DNA from: JBCBSZ01 sp039185015 | GTDB taxonomy: Bacteria; Actinomycetota; Acidimicrobiia; Acidimicrobiales; Poriferisodalaceae | Direction of reading: 5' to 3' | DNA: 64,000 nucleotides | Assembly: GCA_039185015.1 (NCBI GenBank) | Contig: JBCDAU010000002.1 | Coordinates: 62,001-126,000 of the forward strand | In this document: positions 52,168 to 60,345 of the stretch, one piece after another | Position numbering within the stretch: position 1 is the stretch's first letter | Layout: each line of letters opens with the position of its first letter | Translations under genes and position numbers: made by a program | Notes under the pieces: model-generated | What the model saw: only the letters and a program-made list of their open reading frames with translations | Database searches by the model: none | What the model was told of the DNA's origin: nothing

Positions 52168-53283
52168 ATGAGCGCACCGACCCTCGACGAGTTCCGCACC
52201 GAGGCCCGCCGCTTCCTCGACGCGCACGCCGGCGACGCGCCCCGCGACTACGGGGCGATCATGCCGCCGTGGCTCCGGGACGAGGGCGTCGCCTGGCAAC
52301 GGACGCTGGCCGAACACGGTCTCGCCGGCATCCATCGCCCGGCCGAGCTCGGCGGCCGAGGGCTCACGCCAGAGCACCAGGCGATCTGGCTCGAGGAGTG
52401 CGCGCTCGCCTCGGTGCCGCCGTTCCTGAACATGGTTGGCCACGTCCTCGCGGTCGGTTCGATCCTTCGCTTCGGCACGCCCGAGCAGCAGCAGCGCTGG
52501 ATCCCGCCGACGCTGGCCGGTGAGGTCGTGTGGTGCCAGCTGTTCTCCGAGCCCGGCGCCGGGTCAGATCTGGCGAGCCTCTCGACCAAGGCCGTGGCCG
52601 ACGGCGACGGCTGGGTGGTCGACGGCCAGAAGGTCTGGACGAGCGCCGGGCGGGTCAGCGAGCTCGGCATCCTCATGGCCCGGACCGACCCCGACGCCGC
52701 CAAGCACGCCGGCATCTCCTTCTTCTGCATCGAGATGGAGAACGAGGGCATCGAGCCCAGGCCGCTGCGCCAGATGACCGGCGACGCCGAGTTCGACGAG
52801 GTCTTCTTCAGCGAGGCGCACATCCCCGGCGACGCGCTCCTCGGCCCCCTCCACGGCGGCTGGGGGGTCGCGATGTCGGTGCTGACCGACGAGCGGGGCT
52901 CGATCGGCGCGTCGATCATCGGGCTGGAGCGTCGCCTCGCCTCCCTCGCCGGGATGGGCGGTGACCTCGGCGGCGTCGATCGTGAGCGACTCGCCTCGCT
53001 CCTGTCCCGTGGGACGACCTACAAGTACGTCGCCGAGCGGCAGGCCTCGGGCGCCTCGACCGCCTCGTCGCTGCTGAAGCTGGGCATCACCGAGCTCGGC
53101 TTCCACCAGGCGGAGCTACGGGCCGACCTCGCCGGCGCCGAGGCGATGCTCGACGGCCCGGCCACCGCTGGCCTCCTCGCCGCGCCCGGCGGGCGGATCG
53201 CCGGTGGCAGCAGCCAGATCCAGCGCAACATCATCGGCGAGCGCCTGCTCGGCCTCCCGAAGGAGCCCAAGGCCGCGAGCTGA
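52168..53283 (+). CDS. Acyl-CoA dehydrogenase
   Basis: 371 residues. FAD/acyl-CoA fold with LAGIHRPAELGGRGLTPEHQAIWLEEC, the signature CQLFSEPGAGSDLASLSTKA, WVVDGQKVWTSAG, and the C-terminal block GGRIAGGSSQIQRNIIGERLLGLP. Its catalytic base is not at the classic C-terminal EG position: the loop reads GGSSQIQ, as in FadE types that act with a partner or on bulky substrates. Catalyses alpha,beta-desaturation of an acyl-CoA. Leaderless start at ATG 52168. Confidence 0.93.
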   Translation: MSAPTLDEFRTEARRFLDAHAGDAPRDYGAIMPPWLRDEGVAWQRTLAEHGLAGIHRPAELGGRGLTPEHQAIWLEECALASVPPFLNMVGHVLAVGSILRFGTPEQQQRWIPPTLAGEVVWCQLFSEPGAGSDLASLSTKAVADGDGWVVDGQKVWTSAGRVSELGILMARTDPDAAKHAGISFFCIEMENEGIEPRPLRQMTGDAEFDEVFFSEAHIPGDALLGPLHGGWGVAMSVLTDERGSIGASIIGLERRLASLAGMGGDLGGVDRERLASLLSRGTTYKYVAERQASGASTASSLLKLGITELGFHQAELRADLAGAEAMLDGPATAGLLAAPGGRIAGGSSQIQRNIIGERLLGLPKEPKAAS

Positions 53284-53301
53284 GCCTCAGCGAGCGGGCG
53301 T

Positions 53302-53325
53302 CATACGCTACGATACGATCGTATG
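53302..53325. promoter_or_regulatory. Nested palindromes over the TA promoter (putative antitoxin operator)
   Basis: A perfect 12-bp palindrome ATACGATCGTAT (53313-53324) overlaps the -10 hexamer TACGAT (53309-53314) and the ATG. An outer dyad CATACG (53302-53307)/CGTATG (53320-53325) encloses it. RHH antitoxins bind such sites to repress their own operon. Confidence 0.65.
53309..53314 (+). promoter_or_regulatory. -10 element of the toxin-antitoxin operon
   Basis: TACGAT lies 8 nt before ATG 53323; leaderless, and buried in the palindromic operator. Confidence 0.55.
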
Positions 53326-53577
53326 ACGATGATGAGCTTTCGCGTCGACGATACCGAGGCGGCCCTGGCGAGCCAGTGGGCCGAGCGTCTTGGCATCGAC
53401 CGGTCAGAGCTGCTCCGAGAGGCCCTGCACCGCCACCTGGTTCGCCTCGCTGCTGAGGGGGAGATCACCGCCTGGGAAGCATCGCCGCTGACCGAGGCGG
53501 AGTCGTCGTTGGGCGCAGTTGCGGACTGGGGTCCAGCAGAGGACTGGGCGGACTGGGACGTCGATGCAACGAGGTGA
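53323..53577 (+). CDS. Ribbon-helix-helix antitoxin
   Basis: 84 residues. The N-terminal RHH fold is SFRVDDTEAALASQWAERLG with IDRSELLREALHRHLVRLA (strand, two helices). The acidic, Trp-rich C-terminal tail (VADWGPAEDWADWDVD) would wrap around and block the toxin. It should neutralise the downstream MazF-type toxin and repress the operon through the palindrome at its start. The toxin gene overlaps it by 14 nt. Codon use is less GC-biased than the flanking genes, in keeping with a mobile module. Confidence 0.88.
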   Translation: MTMMSFRVDDTEAALASQWAERLGIDRSELLREALHRHLVRLAAEGEITAWEASPLTEAESSLGAVADWGPAEDWADWDVDATR

Positions 53578-53872
53578 GATCTGGTTCGCCGAGACGCCAG
53601 GAGGTGACCGGCCGGTCCTCGTGCTCACCCGAGACCCCGTAGCCGACCGCATCGGATCAGTGGTCGTCGCTGGGCTGACTCGCACCGTTCGAGGCCTGGT
53701 CTCGGAGTTGGAGCTCACGACAGCAGCCGATGGAGTTCCCAGCGACTGTGTCGTCAACTTCGACAACATCCACACGCTCACGCGGGAGTCGTTCCGGCGA
53801 CCCGTTGCCCAGCTGGGCCCTGCTCGAATGGCAGAAGCGTGCCAGGTCCTTCGCGACGCCACCGGCTGCTGA
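53564..53872 (+). CDS. MazF/PemK-type endoribonuclease toxin
   Basis: 102 residues. Family pattern: MQRGEIWFAETPG, DRPVLVLTRDPV, VAGLTRTVRGLVSELELT, then GVPSDCVVNFDNIHTLTRESF. The conserved Arg and Thr of the active site (RPVLVL.. and the T in LTRT) are present, as is the NFDNI block. It would cleave mRNA at short specific sequences when free of antitoxin. ATG 53564 is inside the antitoxin reading frame (14-nt overlap), a typical coupled arrangement. The length matches active MazF proteins, so the toxin appears intact. Confidence 0.92.
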   Translation: MQRGEIWFAETPGGDRPVLVLTRDPVADRIGSVVVAGLTRTVRGLVSELELTTAADGVPSDCVVNFDNIHTLTRESFRRPVAQLGPARMAEACQVLRDATGC

Positions 53873-53875
53873 GCC

Positions 53876-54157
53876 TCAGCGCGCGGTACGGCGCTCCCTG
53901 CCCTTGCGCATGTCCCGCACCACGAGCGTGCCCATGAGCCCGAGCCCGCCAATGATCAGCAGGAAGGTGGCGATCTGCGCCGCGCCGCCCCGGTCGCCGG
54001 ACTCCTGGGGCTCGACGCCCTGGCCGGGCTGCGGACCGATGATCGAGTTCACGCCCTCGGGCGCCTCGGGCAGCGTCGAGTCTGTGGCACCCGCCGACGG
54101 CGCGGCGAGGAACAACGAGATCGAGAGGACGACGACGGCGAGCAGCTGGCGACGCAC
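53876..54157 (-). CDS. Small secreted protein with C-terminal membrane anchor
   Basis: 93 residues from GTG 54157. Signal peptide LLAVVVLSISLFLAAPSAGA, an extracytoplasmic stretch of about 35 residues (STLPEAPEGVNSIIGPQPGQ), one transmembrane helix (IATFLLIIGGLGLMGTLVV) and a short basic tail RDMRKGRERRTAR that would stay in the cytoplasm. This is the layout of a single-span type I surface protein. No function is recognised. CAGACT lies 6 nt before the GTG. It converges on the toxin gene with a 3-nt gap. Confidence 0.7.
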   Translation of the reverse strand: MRRQLLAVVVLSISLFLAAPSAGATDSTLPEAPEGVNSIIGPQPGQGVEPQESGDRGGAAQIATFLLIIGGLGLMGTLVVRDMRKGRERRTAR

Positions 54158-54203
54158 CCCCGGAGTCTGCCCGGTCCCACGGCCCTGGTCGACACCACGC
54201 CGG

Positions 54204-54209
54204 TAGGAT
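54204..54209 (+). promoter_or_regulatory. -10 element of msrB
   Basis: TAGGAT, then CGAGACC (7 nt), then ATG 54217. Confidence 0.6.
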
Positions 54210-54216
54210 CGAGACC

Positions 54217-54633
54217 ATGGCTGAGGCATACGACGACACGTCCGAGCGCCAGGCCGAGCTGCGCCAGCGCCTGACCCCGATGCAGTACCACGTCACCCAG
54301 GAGGCCGGCACCGAGCGGGCCTTCACCGGCGAGTACTGGGACACCAAGGACCCCGGCACCTACGTCTGCGTGGTCTGCGGCGAACCGCTCTTCACGTCGG
54401 ACACCAAGTACGAGTCCGGCAGCGGTTGGCCGAGCTTCTACCAGCCGATCTCCGACGACGTGATCGAGAACCACACCGACATGAGCCACGGCATGATCCG
54501 CACCGAGACGGTCTGCGGTTCGTGCGGCGCCCATCTCGGCCACGTCTTCCCCGATGGGCCACAGCCCACGGGCGAGCGGTACTGCATGAACTCCGCCGCC
54601 TTGCGCCTCGACCGGGACGCGGCCGACGACTGA
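54217..54633 (+). CDS. msrB: Peptide-methionine (R)-S-oxide reductase
   Basis: Repairs methionine-R-sulfoxide in proteins. It has 138 residues. The four zinc cysteines are in CVVCGEPLF and CGSCGAHLGHVF. The substrate region is GSGWPSFYQPI, and the catalytic Cys lies in GERYCMNSAALRL. The whole family domain is present, starting RLTPMQYHVTQEAGTERAFTGEYW. Leaderless start at ATG 54217. An 8-bp hairpin follows the stop. No msrA is seen in the window. Confidence 0.97.
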   Translation: MAEAYDDTSERQAELRQRLTPMQYHVTQEAGTERAFTGEYWDTKDPGTYVCVVCGEPLFTSDTKYESGSGWPSFYQPISDDVIENHTDMSHGMIRTETVCGSCGAHLGHVFPDGPQPTGERYCMNSAALRLDRDAADD

Positions 54634-54642
54634 CTCGTTGAC

Positions 54643-54667
54643 CTGCACCGCCCCACGGCCGGTGCAG
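54643..54667 (+). terminator. Hairpin after msrB, possible terminator
   Basis: CTGCACCG/CGGTGCAG, an 8-bp perfect stem with a 9-nt loop, begins 9 nt after the msrB stop. No T-run follows, so termination would be of the U-poor actinobacterial type. Confidence 0.45.
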
Positions 54668-54721
54668 CAACGGTCACACAATCAGGCGCTGGGGATTCGC
54701 GCGTTTGGGTGTCGACGGCGG

Positions 54722-54727
54722 TAACGT
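54722..54727 (+). promoter_or_regulatory. -10 element of the LysM lipoprotein gene
   Basis: TAACGT, then GACCGCA (7 nt), then ATG 54735. It rules out an upstream in-frame start at 54705. Confidence 0.6.
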
Positions 54728-54734
54728 GACCGCA

Positions 54735-55091
54735 ATGTCACGACGGCTCGTCAGGCCTTCCGCCGGCCTCGCTGCCCTCGCCCTCGTCCTGATCGGCTGC
54801 TCCAACGCGCCGCGCTACGACCTGGGCGACACCCCGATCCCGACGACCGTTCCGGCGACCACCTCGACGCTGCCCGACGTCACCGAGGTCCTCGAGGCCT
54901 CGATCGTGCTGACCGCAGAGGCAGCCGTACCCGAGGGATCGGTCGTCCACGTCGTCGAGGCCGGCGACCTCCTCTACGACCTGGCGCTCGAGTACGGCAC
55001 CGACCTCGATGCGTTGCTCGACGCGAACCCCGGGCTCGACCCGACCGCAGTCGCCATCGGCACCGAGGTCGTGGTACCACTCGGCGGGTGA
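54735..55091 (+). CDS. LysM-domain lipoprotein
   Basis: 118 residues. Signal AGLAALALVLIGCSNAP with lipobox LIGC, a Pro/Thr linker, and one C-terminal LysM domain (about 73-117): VVHVVEAGDLLYDLALEYGTDLDALLDANPG, ending AIGTEVVVPLGG. LysM binds the GlcNAc backbone of peptidoglycan, so this is probably a wall-binding lipoprotein. The stop overlaps the GTG of the next gene (GTGA), which couples it to a hydrolase of no evident wall function. Confidence 0.9.
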   Translation: MSRRLVRPSAGLAALALVLIGCSNAPRYDLGDTPIPTTVPATTSTLPDVTEVLEASIVLTAEAAVPEGSVVHVVEAGDLLYDLALEYGTDLDALLDANPGLDPTAVAIGTEVVVPLGG

Positions 55092-55915
55092 CGGCCCCCC
55101 ACCTCATCCCCTCCACCGACGACGTCCGGGTCGCGGTCCACGAGCTCGGCGGTGACGGCCCTCCACTGCTGCTCTGCCACGCCACCGGCTTCCACGGCCG
55201 GTGTTGGGATCCCACTGCCGCCCACCTCACCGATCGGTACCGGGTGCTCGCCGTCGACCTCCGTGGCCACGGCGACAGCCAGGTCCCCGACGGGTTCGAC
55301 GTGGACTGGGCCGGCTTCGGTCACGACGTCCTCGCCGTCATCGACGCCCTCGACCTCGCGCCGATCCGGTGCGCCGGCTGGTCGATGGGCGGTGCCTCGA
55401 TCGTGCTCGCCGAGCTGACTCGTCCCGGCACGGTTCGGTCGGCGTTCCTCTTCGAGCCGATCCTGTTCCCTCCGCCCCCGCCCGGAACGACGAGTCCGAT
55501 GGTCGGTGGCGCCCGCAAGCGGCGGGAGGTCTTCGCATCCCGTGACGAGGCCTTCGAGAACTACGAGGGCCGTCCGCCGTTCCAGCAGTGCTCGACCGAG
55601 GGCTTGCGGGCCTACGTCGACCACGGTTTTCGGGATCTCCCGGACGGCACGGTCCACATCAAGTGCCGGGGCGAGACCGAGGCACGCGTGTACGAGACGC
55701 ACGACAACGGTGCCTTCGCACGCCTCGGCGAGCTGACCGGCCCGACGATCACGCTCGGGATGAGCGGCGACGGTGGCCGCCCGGCCGAGCTCGTGCCGAT
55801 GGTGGCTCCGCTCATCCCCGGAGCGACCGTGGTGCACTTCGACGAGCTCACCCACCTCGCTCCGATGGAGGACGGGGCAGCCGTCGGGACGGCCGTCGCG
55901 GCTGCCGTCGAGTGA
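55088..55915 (+). CDS. Alpha/beta-fold hydrolase
   Basis: 275 residues. LLLCHATGFHGRCWDPTA (oxyanion region H-A-T-G instead of HG), VLAVDLRGHGDSQVPDGFDVDW, nucleophile elbow GWSMGGASIVLAEL with serine, and a His in DELTHLAPMEDG. Similar to the haloperoxidase/esterase group. Substrate unknown. Translationally coupled to the LysM lipoprotein gene by GTGA; it carries no signal peptide, so it acts in the cytoplasm. Confidence 0.9.
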   Translation: MTAPHLIPSTDDVRVAVHELGGDGPPLLLCHATGFHGRCWDPTAAHLTDRYRVLAVDLRGHGDSQVPDGFDVDWAGFGHDVLAVIDALDLAPIRCAGWSMGGASIVLAELTRPGTVRSAFLFEPILFPPPPPGTTSPMVGGARKRREVFASRDEAFENYEGRPPFQQCSTEGLRAYVDHGFRDLPDGTVHIKCRGETEARVYETHDNGAFARLGELTGPTITLGMSGDGGRPAELVPMVAPLIPGATVVHFDELTHLAPMEDGAAVGTAVAAAVE

Positions 55916-55963
55916 GGTGCTCTCGGCGGGCGCGCCCTCCGCGCGGGCGCCACAGCCCGGGCG

Positions 55964-55969
55964 TAGTGT
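55964..55969 (+). promoter_or_regulatory. -10 element of the RecB-type nuclease gene
   Basis: TAGTGT, then CAGTGCT (7 nt), then GTG 55977. Confidence 0.6.
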
Positions 55970-55976
55970 CAGTGCT

Positions 55977-56837
55977 GTGACCGCTGTCGTCGACCCCGTC
56001 GTGGAGCTGCCCAGCAGCCTCCCCGTGCCCACCGGGCTGTCGCCGTCGCGCATCTCCTCGTTCAAGGACTGCGGGCTGGCGTTCCGGTACTCGTCGATCG
56101 ACAAGCTGCCCGAACCGCCCTCCCCCGCCGCGGCGATGGGCACACTCGTCCACGCTGCGCTGGAGCGGCTCTTCCTGCGCGAGACCGGGAGCAGGTCCCT
56201 CGATGCCGCGATGATCGACCTCGACGCCGCCATCGATGAGATGCGCTCGACCGAGGACGGTGCCGCCCTCGACCTCGGCGCCGAGGACATCACCGAGGTG
56301 CGTGACCGGGCGGCCGACCTCGTCGCCCGGTACTTCGCCCTCGAAGAGCCCGACACCATCACCGCCGTCGGGCTCGAGCTGCGGCTCGAAGCGCAGATCG
56401 GCGGGGCCCGCGTCCGGGGCGTGATCGACCGGCTCGATCTCGCGCCCGACGGGTCGCTGGTCGTCACCGACTACAAGACGGGCCGCTCGCCGTCGCAGTT
56501 CAGCGAGCAGCAGCGGATGCTCGGCGTCACCGTCTACGCCGCCATGGTCGAGCAGGTCTTCGGGGTGCGTCCGTCGAAGATCCAGCTGCTCTACCTGAAG
56601 GACCCGGTCGCCATCTCGACCGAGCCGACCGACCGACACGTGCGGGGACTCGACATCAAGGTCGGTGCGCTGTGGCAGGCCATCGAGCGGGCGTGCGATC
56701 GGGCCGACTTCCGACCCAAGCAGAGCCGCCTGTGCGACTGGTGCTCGTTCCAGGCGTACTGCCCGGCGTTCGAGGGTGACCCCGGCGCCGCCTGGGCCAT
56801 CTCGGCCGCCAACCCCGACGCCGTTCGCCCGGAGTGA
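55977..56837 (+). CDS. RecB-family PD-(D/E)XK nuclease with Fe-S cluster motif
   Basis: 286 residues. Starts SPSRISSFKDCGLAFRYSSIDKLPEPPSPAAAMGTLVHAALERLF, the N-terminal part of AddB/Cas4-type nucleases with the first cluster cysteine and the GTLVH motif. The nuclease core is GVIDRLDLAPDGSLVVTDYKTGR (catalytic Asp and D-Y-K). The last three cysteines are CDWCSFQAYCP, so a 4Fe-4S cluster is likely. Stand-alone proteins of this kind are common in actinobacteria and may help DNA repair. The stop overlaps the PAP2 gene start. No CRISPR array or helicase partner is nearby. Confidence 0.93.
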   Translation: MTAVVDPVVELPSSLPVPTGLSPSRISSFKDCGLAFRYSSIDKLPEPPSPAAAMGTLVHAALERLFLRETGSRSLDAAMIDLDAAIDEMRSTEDGAALDLGAEDITEVRDRAADLVARYFALEEPDTITAVGLELRLEAQIGGARVRGVIDRLDLAPDGSLVVTDYKTGRSPSQFSEQQRMLGVTVYAAMVEQVFGVRPSKIQLLYLKDPVAISTEPTDRHVRGLDIKVGALWQAIERACDRADFRPKQSRLCDWCSFQAYCPAFEGDPGAAWAISAANPDAVRPE

Positions 56838-57376
56838 GTCTCGGCGAGCTCGTCGCCGTCGCCGACCCGTTCGACGAGGCGGTCGATCGGGCGCTCGATC
56901 GTGTCCGGGGTGGCCCCGCCGACCGGGTCGCCTACGCCCTGTCCGAGGCAGCCAACCACTCGATCCTGTGGCACGTGCTCGGCACGATCTCGGCCTCACT
57001 GCCCGGTGGTGGCGGCCGGAGAGCGATCACCGAGCAGTCCGTCGTGCTGGGGATCGAGTCAGCGCTGGTCAACGGTCCGGTGAAGTCGGCCTTCCGTCGC
57101 CCCCGGCCGGAGGGCCGTGACCACGCCCACCAGCTTCGCCAGCCCAAGACGTCGAGCTTCCCGAGCGGACATGCCACGTCGGCGTTCACCGCGGCGGCCT
57201 TGCTGACAAGGCGGCGGCCCGGCCTGCGACCGGTGTGGTACGTGCTGGCCGCCGCTGTCGCCTCGACCCGGGCATGGGTCGGCATCCACCACGCCTCCGA
57301 CGTCATCGGCGGCGTGCTCGTCGGCCTCGGCCTCGGCAAGCTCGCCACGAGCATCCTGCACCGCCTCGACGCCTGA
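56834..57376 (+). CDS. PAP2-family phosphatase
   Basis: 180 residues. The three acid-phosphatase motifs are all present: K-x6-RP as KSAFRRPRP, PSGH as SFPSGHATSAFTAAALL, and S-R-x5-H-x3-D as STRAWVGIHHASDVIGG. The protein has several moderately hydrophobic helices, so it is membrane associated. It could dephosphorylate a lipid such as phosphatidic acid or a polyprenyl diphosphate. GTG 56834 overlaps the nuclease stop (GTGA), an unexplained pairing of functions. Confidence 0.9.
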   Translation: MSLGELVAVADPFDEAVDRALDRVRGGPADRVAYALSEAANHSILWHVLGTISASLPGGGGRRAITEQSVVLGIESALVNGPVKSAFRRPRPEGRDHAHQLRQPKTSSFPSGHATSAFTAAALLTRRRPGLRPVWYVLAAAVASTRAWVGIHHASDVIGGVLVGLGLGKLATSILHRLDA

Positions 57377-57391
57377 GGCAGCATCGGGCCC

Positions 57392-58975
57392 GTGCACGTT
57401 CCCGTCCTGATCGTCGGGGGTGGGCCGATCGGGCTCACCGCTTCCGTCCTGCTCTCGCAGTTCGGGATCGAGTCGTTGCTCGTCAACCAACGGCCGACGA
57501 CCTCGACCCACCCCCGGGCACGGTTCATCGACGTGCGGACGACCGAGATCCTGCGGCAGATGGGCCTCGCCGACGAGGTGCTCGCCACCGGCCTGCCCCG
57601 GGAGTGGGTCGACAGCGTCCGGTACTCGCGGAGCCTGTCCGAGCCGGAGATCCACCGGCTGCCGACCGCCAGCTACGACTGCGAACCCCGGGACTGGAGC
57701 CCGACCGTGCCGATCATGAGCGCGCAGGACCTCGTCGAGCCGATCATGCTCGAGGCGGCCCGCTCCTACGACACGGCGAGCGTGCGGTTCGGGACCGAGC
57801 TGATCGCCATCGGCCACGACGACGAGGCCTGTCGGGCGACGCTTCGCGACCTCGCATCCGGCGACGAGATGGAGGTGACCGCCGACTACGTGATCGGCGC
57901 CGATGGGCGGAGCAGCAGCGTGAGGACGCTGCTCGGCGGTGACCTCGACGTCGGCTTCACGCAGTCCGGGTCGATCCAGGATGTGCTCTACCACGCCGAC
58001 ATGTCCCGCTGGGTCGGCGACCGGACCGGTGCGCTCCTCTTCGTCATGCACGAGCGCGGGTACGGGCTCTTCCAACCGATGGACGGTGTGACGCGGTGGC
58101 GAGCGCAGTGCACGACGTTCACGCCGCCGATCGCTGCGGCGGACGTCACCGAGGCCGATTGCGTCGAGTGGATCCGCAGCGCCATCGGCGACACCGACGG
58201 CGAGTTGGAGATCGACGTCGAGAGCATCGCCCCGTGGACCCCGGAGGCCCGGCTGTCGGACGACTTCCGGCGGGGCCGGGTCGTCCTCGCCGGGGATGCG
58301 GCGCACATGCTGTATCCGACCGGCGGCCTCGGGATGAACCTCGGCTACCACGGCATCCACAACCTCGTCTGGAAGCTGGCGTTCGTCCTCCGGGGTCTCG
58401 CTGCGGACGGCCTCCTGGAGACCTACGAGACCGAACGGCGACCGCAGGCCGACCGCACCCGAAACACCAGCGTCGAGAACGCCCGCCTCGCCGGCGACCT
58501 CTATCGGACCTACCTCACCGGCGGTGACGTCGACGAGGCCGCTCACCGACTCCGGCAGTACGGCAACTTCGAGGGCCTCATCCTGGCGCCGGAGTACGAC
58601 TCCTCGCTGTGCGTCGCCGAGACCGAACGGGGACCGGAGGTCGAGAACGACCTCGTCGACTTCGTGCCCTGTGTGCGAGCCGGGCGACGTGCCCCGCACG
58701 TCTGGCTCGACGCAACCCGAACCGTGTCGGTCCTCGACCACTTCGGCGCCGAGTACGTGCTGCTCGCGACCGCTGGCTCACCAAGCGACCGGTCCGCCCG
58801 CGCCCGTGAGCGTCGAGCCGCCGGCTTCCCGATTCGCACCGAGCAGCTCCCCGAGACGGTGGTCGGTGACCTCTACGCCTCAGGCGAGGACGTCCTCGTG
58901 CGTCCTGACGGCATCGTCGCCGCCAGACTCGCCCACAACGAGCACGTCGACTTCGCCTCGCTGCTGCCGCGCTGA
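57392..58975 (+). CDS. FAD-dependent aromatic-type monooxygenase (PheA/TfdB family)
   Basis: 527 residues. FAD motif VPVLIVGGGPIGLTASVLLSQFG, the R-A-R block THPRARFIDVRTTEILRQMG, the DG motif YVIGADGRSSSVR, and the second FAD motif VVLAGDAAHMLYPTGGLGMNLGYHG. The C-terminal thioredoxin-like domain (from about 395) lacks a redox Cys pair, as in this family. It hydroxylates an aromatic or polyketide substrate with NAD(P)H. GTG 57392 lies 15 nt after the PAP2 gene, so co-transcription is likely. Confidence 0.92.
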   Translation: MHVPVLIVGGGPIGLTASVLLSQFGIESLLVNQRPTTSTHPRARFIDVRTTEILRQMGLADEVLATGLPREWVDSVRYSRSLSEPEIHRLPTASYDCEPRDWSPTVPIMSAQDLVEPIMLEAARSYDTASVRFGTELIAIGHDDEACRATLRDLASGDEMEVTADYVIGADGRSSSVRTLLGGDLDVGFTQSGSIQDVLYHADMSRWVGDRTGALLFVMHERGYGLFQPMDGVTRWRAQCTTFTPPIAAADVTEADCVEWIRSAIGDTDGELEIDVESIAPWTPEARLSDDFRRGRVVLAGDAAHMLYPTGGLGMNLGYHGIHNLVWKLAFVLRGLAADGLLETYETERRPQADRTRNTSVENARLAGDLYRTYLTGGDVDEAAHRLRQYGNFEGLILAPEYDSSLCVAETERGPEVENDLVDFVPCVRAGRRAPHVWLDATRTVSVLDHFGAEYVLLATAGSPSDRSARARERRAAGFPIRTEQLPETVVGDLYASGEDVLVRPDGIVAARLAHNEHVDFASLLPR

Positions 58976-59167
58976 CGCGGCCCCGGCCGGCGCCGGTACC
59001 GTGATCTTCGTGCGCTCGTTCGCTCTCGTGTCACCTCGGTTCGCCCCGAGCCCCCTGTACGGCGACGACCGCGCCCGCAGCGACTTCCGGTAGCTGACCG
59101 ACGTCCCGACGTCTCCACGCCTGGAGACCCGCACGTCCGTCCAGCCATCTCACCAGGAAGTCTCCCC

Positions 59168-59443
59168 ATGCCCTCGATCGAACAGCTCGCGACCGTCTAC
59201 GGCGTGCTCATGTCCCTCGCTCCCCTGCTGCAGGCGCGGAAGATGTGGCGTCGCCGATCCTCGGGCGACGTCTCGATTCCGTACCTCGCCGTCCTGCTCG
59301 TCGGGTTCGGCCTCTACCTCGCCTACGGCGTCTCGATCTCGAATCGGCTGCTGATCATCACCAACACCGTCTCGATCGGCGCCACCGCGACGACGCTCGC
59401 CCTCGCCGTCAGCCTCCTCGGCCGGTCGCCGGCAACCCACTGA
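59168..59443 (+). CDS. SemiSWEET sugar transporter
   Basis: 91 residues with three transmembrane helices (about 8-24, 37-55, 62-84), the half-unit of eukaryotic SWEETs that works as a dimer. Pattern TVYGVLMSLAPLLQARKMWRRRSSGDVSIPYLAVLLVGFGLYLAYG then IITNTVSIGATATTLA, with the Asn of the sugar site and the PQ-loop-type proline in LAPLL. It mediates passive sugar movement. ATG 59168 has CAGGAAG eleven bases upstream. The intergenic 58976-59167 shows no other feature I can support. Confidence 0.93.
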   Translation: MPSIEQLATVYGVLMSLAPLLQARKMWRRRSSGDVSIPYLAVLLVGFGLYLAYGVSISNRLLIITNTVSIGATATTLALAVSLLGRSPATH

Positions 59444-59559
59444 CGACTGCGCCCTTCGCTGCCGAGCAGCGCTCCGGCGGGCTGCCGGTCAGCACCTCGG
59501 CACCGCGGCGTCGAGCAGTCGGACCAGAACGGCGAACGCCGGACGGGCGCTCGCCGGAC

Positions 59560-59748
59560 TCAGACCAGGACCAAGAGCAGGACGATCATGACGAGCATGA
59601 CCGCCAGCCACAGCCCGACCATGACCAGCATGCTTCGCCCGGCGTCGGAGTCGGCCGGTTCGTTCCACCAGAGGATGGACCGACGACGCCCATCGGTGGG
59701 CGGGGCAGTCGGGCCGGACGCCACCCCCCTGCTGTCCTCGTTGCGCAT
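59560..59748 (-). CDS. Small single-span membrane protein
   Basis: 62 residues. A polar N-terminus of about 38 residues (MRNEDSRGVASGPTAPPTDG) is followed by one strong transmembrane helix at the C-terminus (SMLVMVGLWLAVMLVMIVLLLVLV). ATG 59748 has AAGGGGG seven bases upstream, a good ribosome site. Coding evidence is otherwise limited to composition. Possibly a small tail-anchored protein; no function is proposed. Confidence 0.55.
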   Translation of the reverse strand: MRNEDSRGVASGPTAPPTDGRRRSILWWNEPADSDAGRSMLVMVGLWLAVMLVMIVLLLVLV

Positions 59749-59949
59749 CGCGGACCCCCTTCACGACCTCGGACTCGACGCTACGGACCACTCCGCCACC
59801 GGCACAGGGCACTTCGGTCCGACTTCCGCCGTTTCGCCATCGCCATCGCTCGCTCCGACCGAGCGAGGCGCGCCGAGGAAGGGCAGCGTCGCTCACCCAG
59901 CCGTGCCCTCGCTTGCACCGTCTCCGCACCAAGGGACCTGCCATGCGCC

Positions 59950-59955
59950 TACCGT
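59950..59955 (+). promoter_or_regulatory. -10 element of the accessory nucleotidyltransferase operon
   Basis: TACCGT lies 6 nt before ATG 59962; leaderless. Confidence 0.5.
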
Positions 59956-59961
59956 TGCAGT

Positions 59962-60345
59962 ATGCCCCTGACCGCAGCTTCGCTCGCCAAGCTCGTCGCC
60001 GGCGGTCTCCAGCGCGCCGAGACGCAAGGGCAGATGCTCCGGTGGGTCCGGCAGTTCGTCGCGGACGCAGACCGAGCCGATGACCCGTCAGCCCTCGTCG
60101 ACGATGTGCCCGCCGGCACCGGCGATGAGCGGTGGGATGCGCTCATCGCCGGCGTGGTCGAGGACATCGCCTTCCGGTTGGGTCTGCCGGTACCGCCATG
60201 GGTCCGCGAGCCCGAGCGTTCGCTCGACACCTGGTGGTTCGTCACCCGGTTCCCGTCGTTGCATGCGACGGCGTTCGTTCAGACCCCACCGACGATCTCT
60301 GCGCACGGCGTGTTCATCGGTCGCGATTCGCTCGTCAACGTATGA
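59962..60345 (+). CDS. Putative antitoxin paired with nucleotidyltransferase
   Basis: 127 residues. Starts MPLTAASLAKLVAGGLQRAETQGQ, followed by a helical middle part and a C-terminal block WWFVTRFPSLHATAFVQTPPTISAHGVFIGRDSLVNV. That block resembles the tail of regulator-like proteins commonly encoded before DUF6036-type nucleotidyltransferases, where an antitoxin role is assumed. This assignment rests on pattern memory and context. The stop overlaps the next ATG (ATGA). Probably leaderless from TACCGT. Confidence 0.65.
   Translation: MPLTAASLAKLVAGGLQRAETQGQMLRWVRQFVADADRADDPSALVDDVPAGTGDERWDALIAGVVEDIAFRLGLPVPPWVREPERSLDTWWFVTRFPSLHATAFVQTPPTISAHGVFIGRDSLVNV

Noticed and set aside
54643..54667. 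Hairpin after msrB as a small RNA gene
   Set aside because: A single short stem directly after a stop codon is better explained as a transcript end.
55977..56837. CRISPR Cas4
   Set aside because: Nuclease and Fe-S motifs fit, but no repeat-spacer array or other cas gene is present; a stand-alone RecB-type nuclease is more likely.
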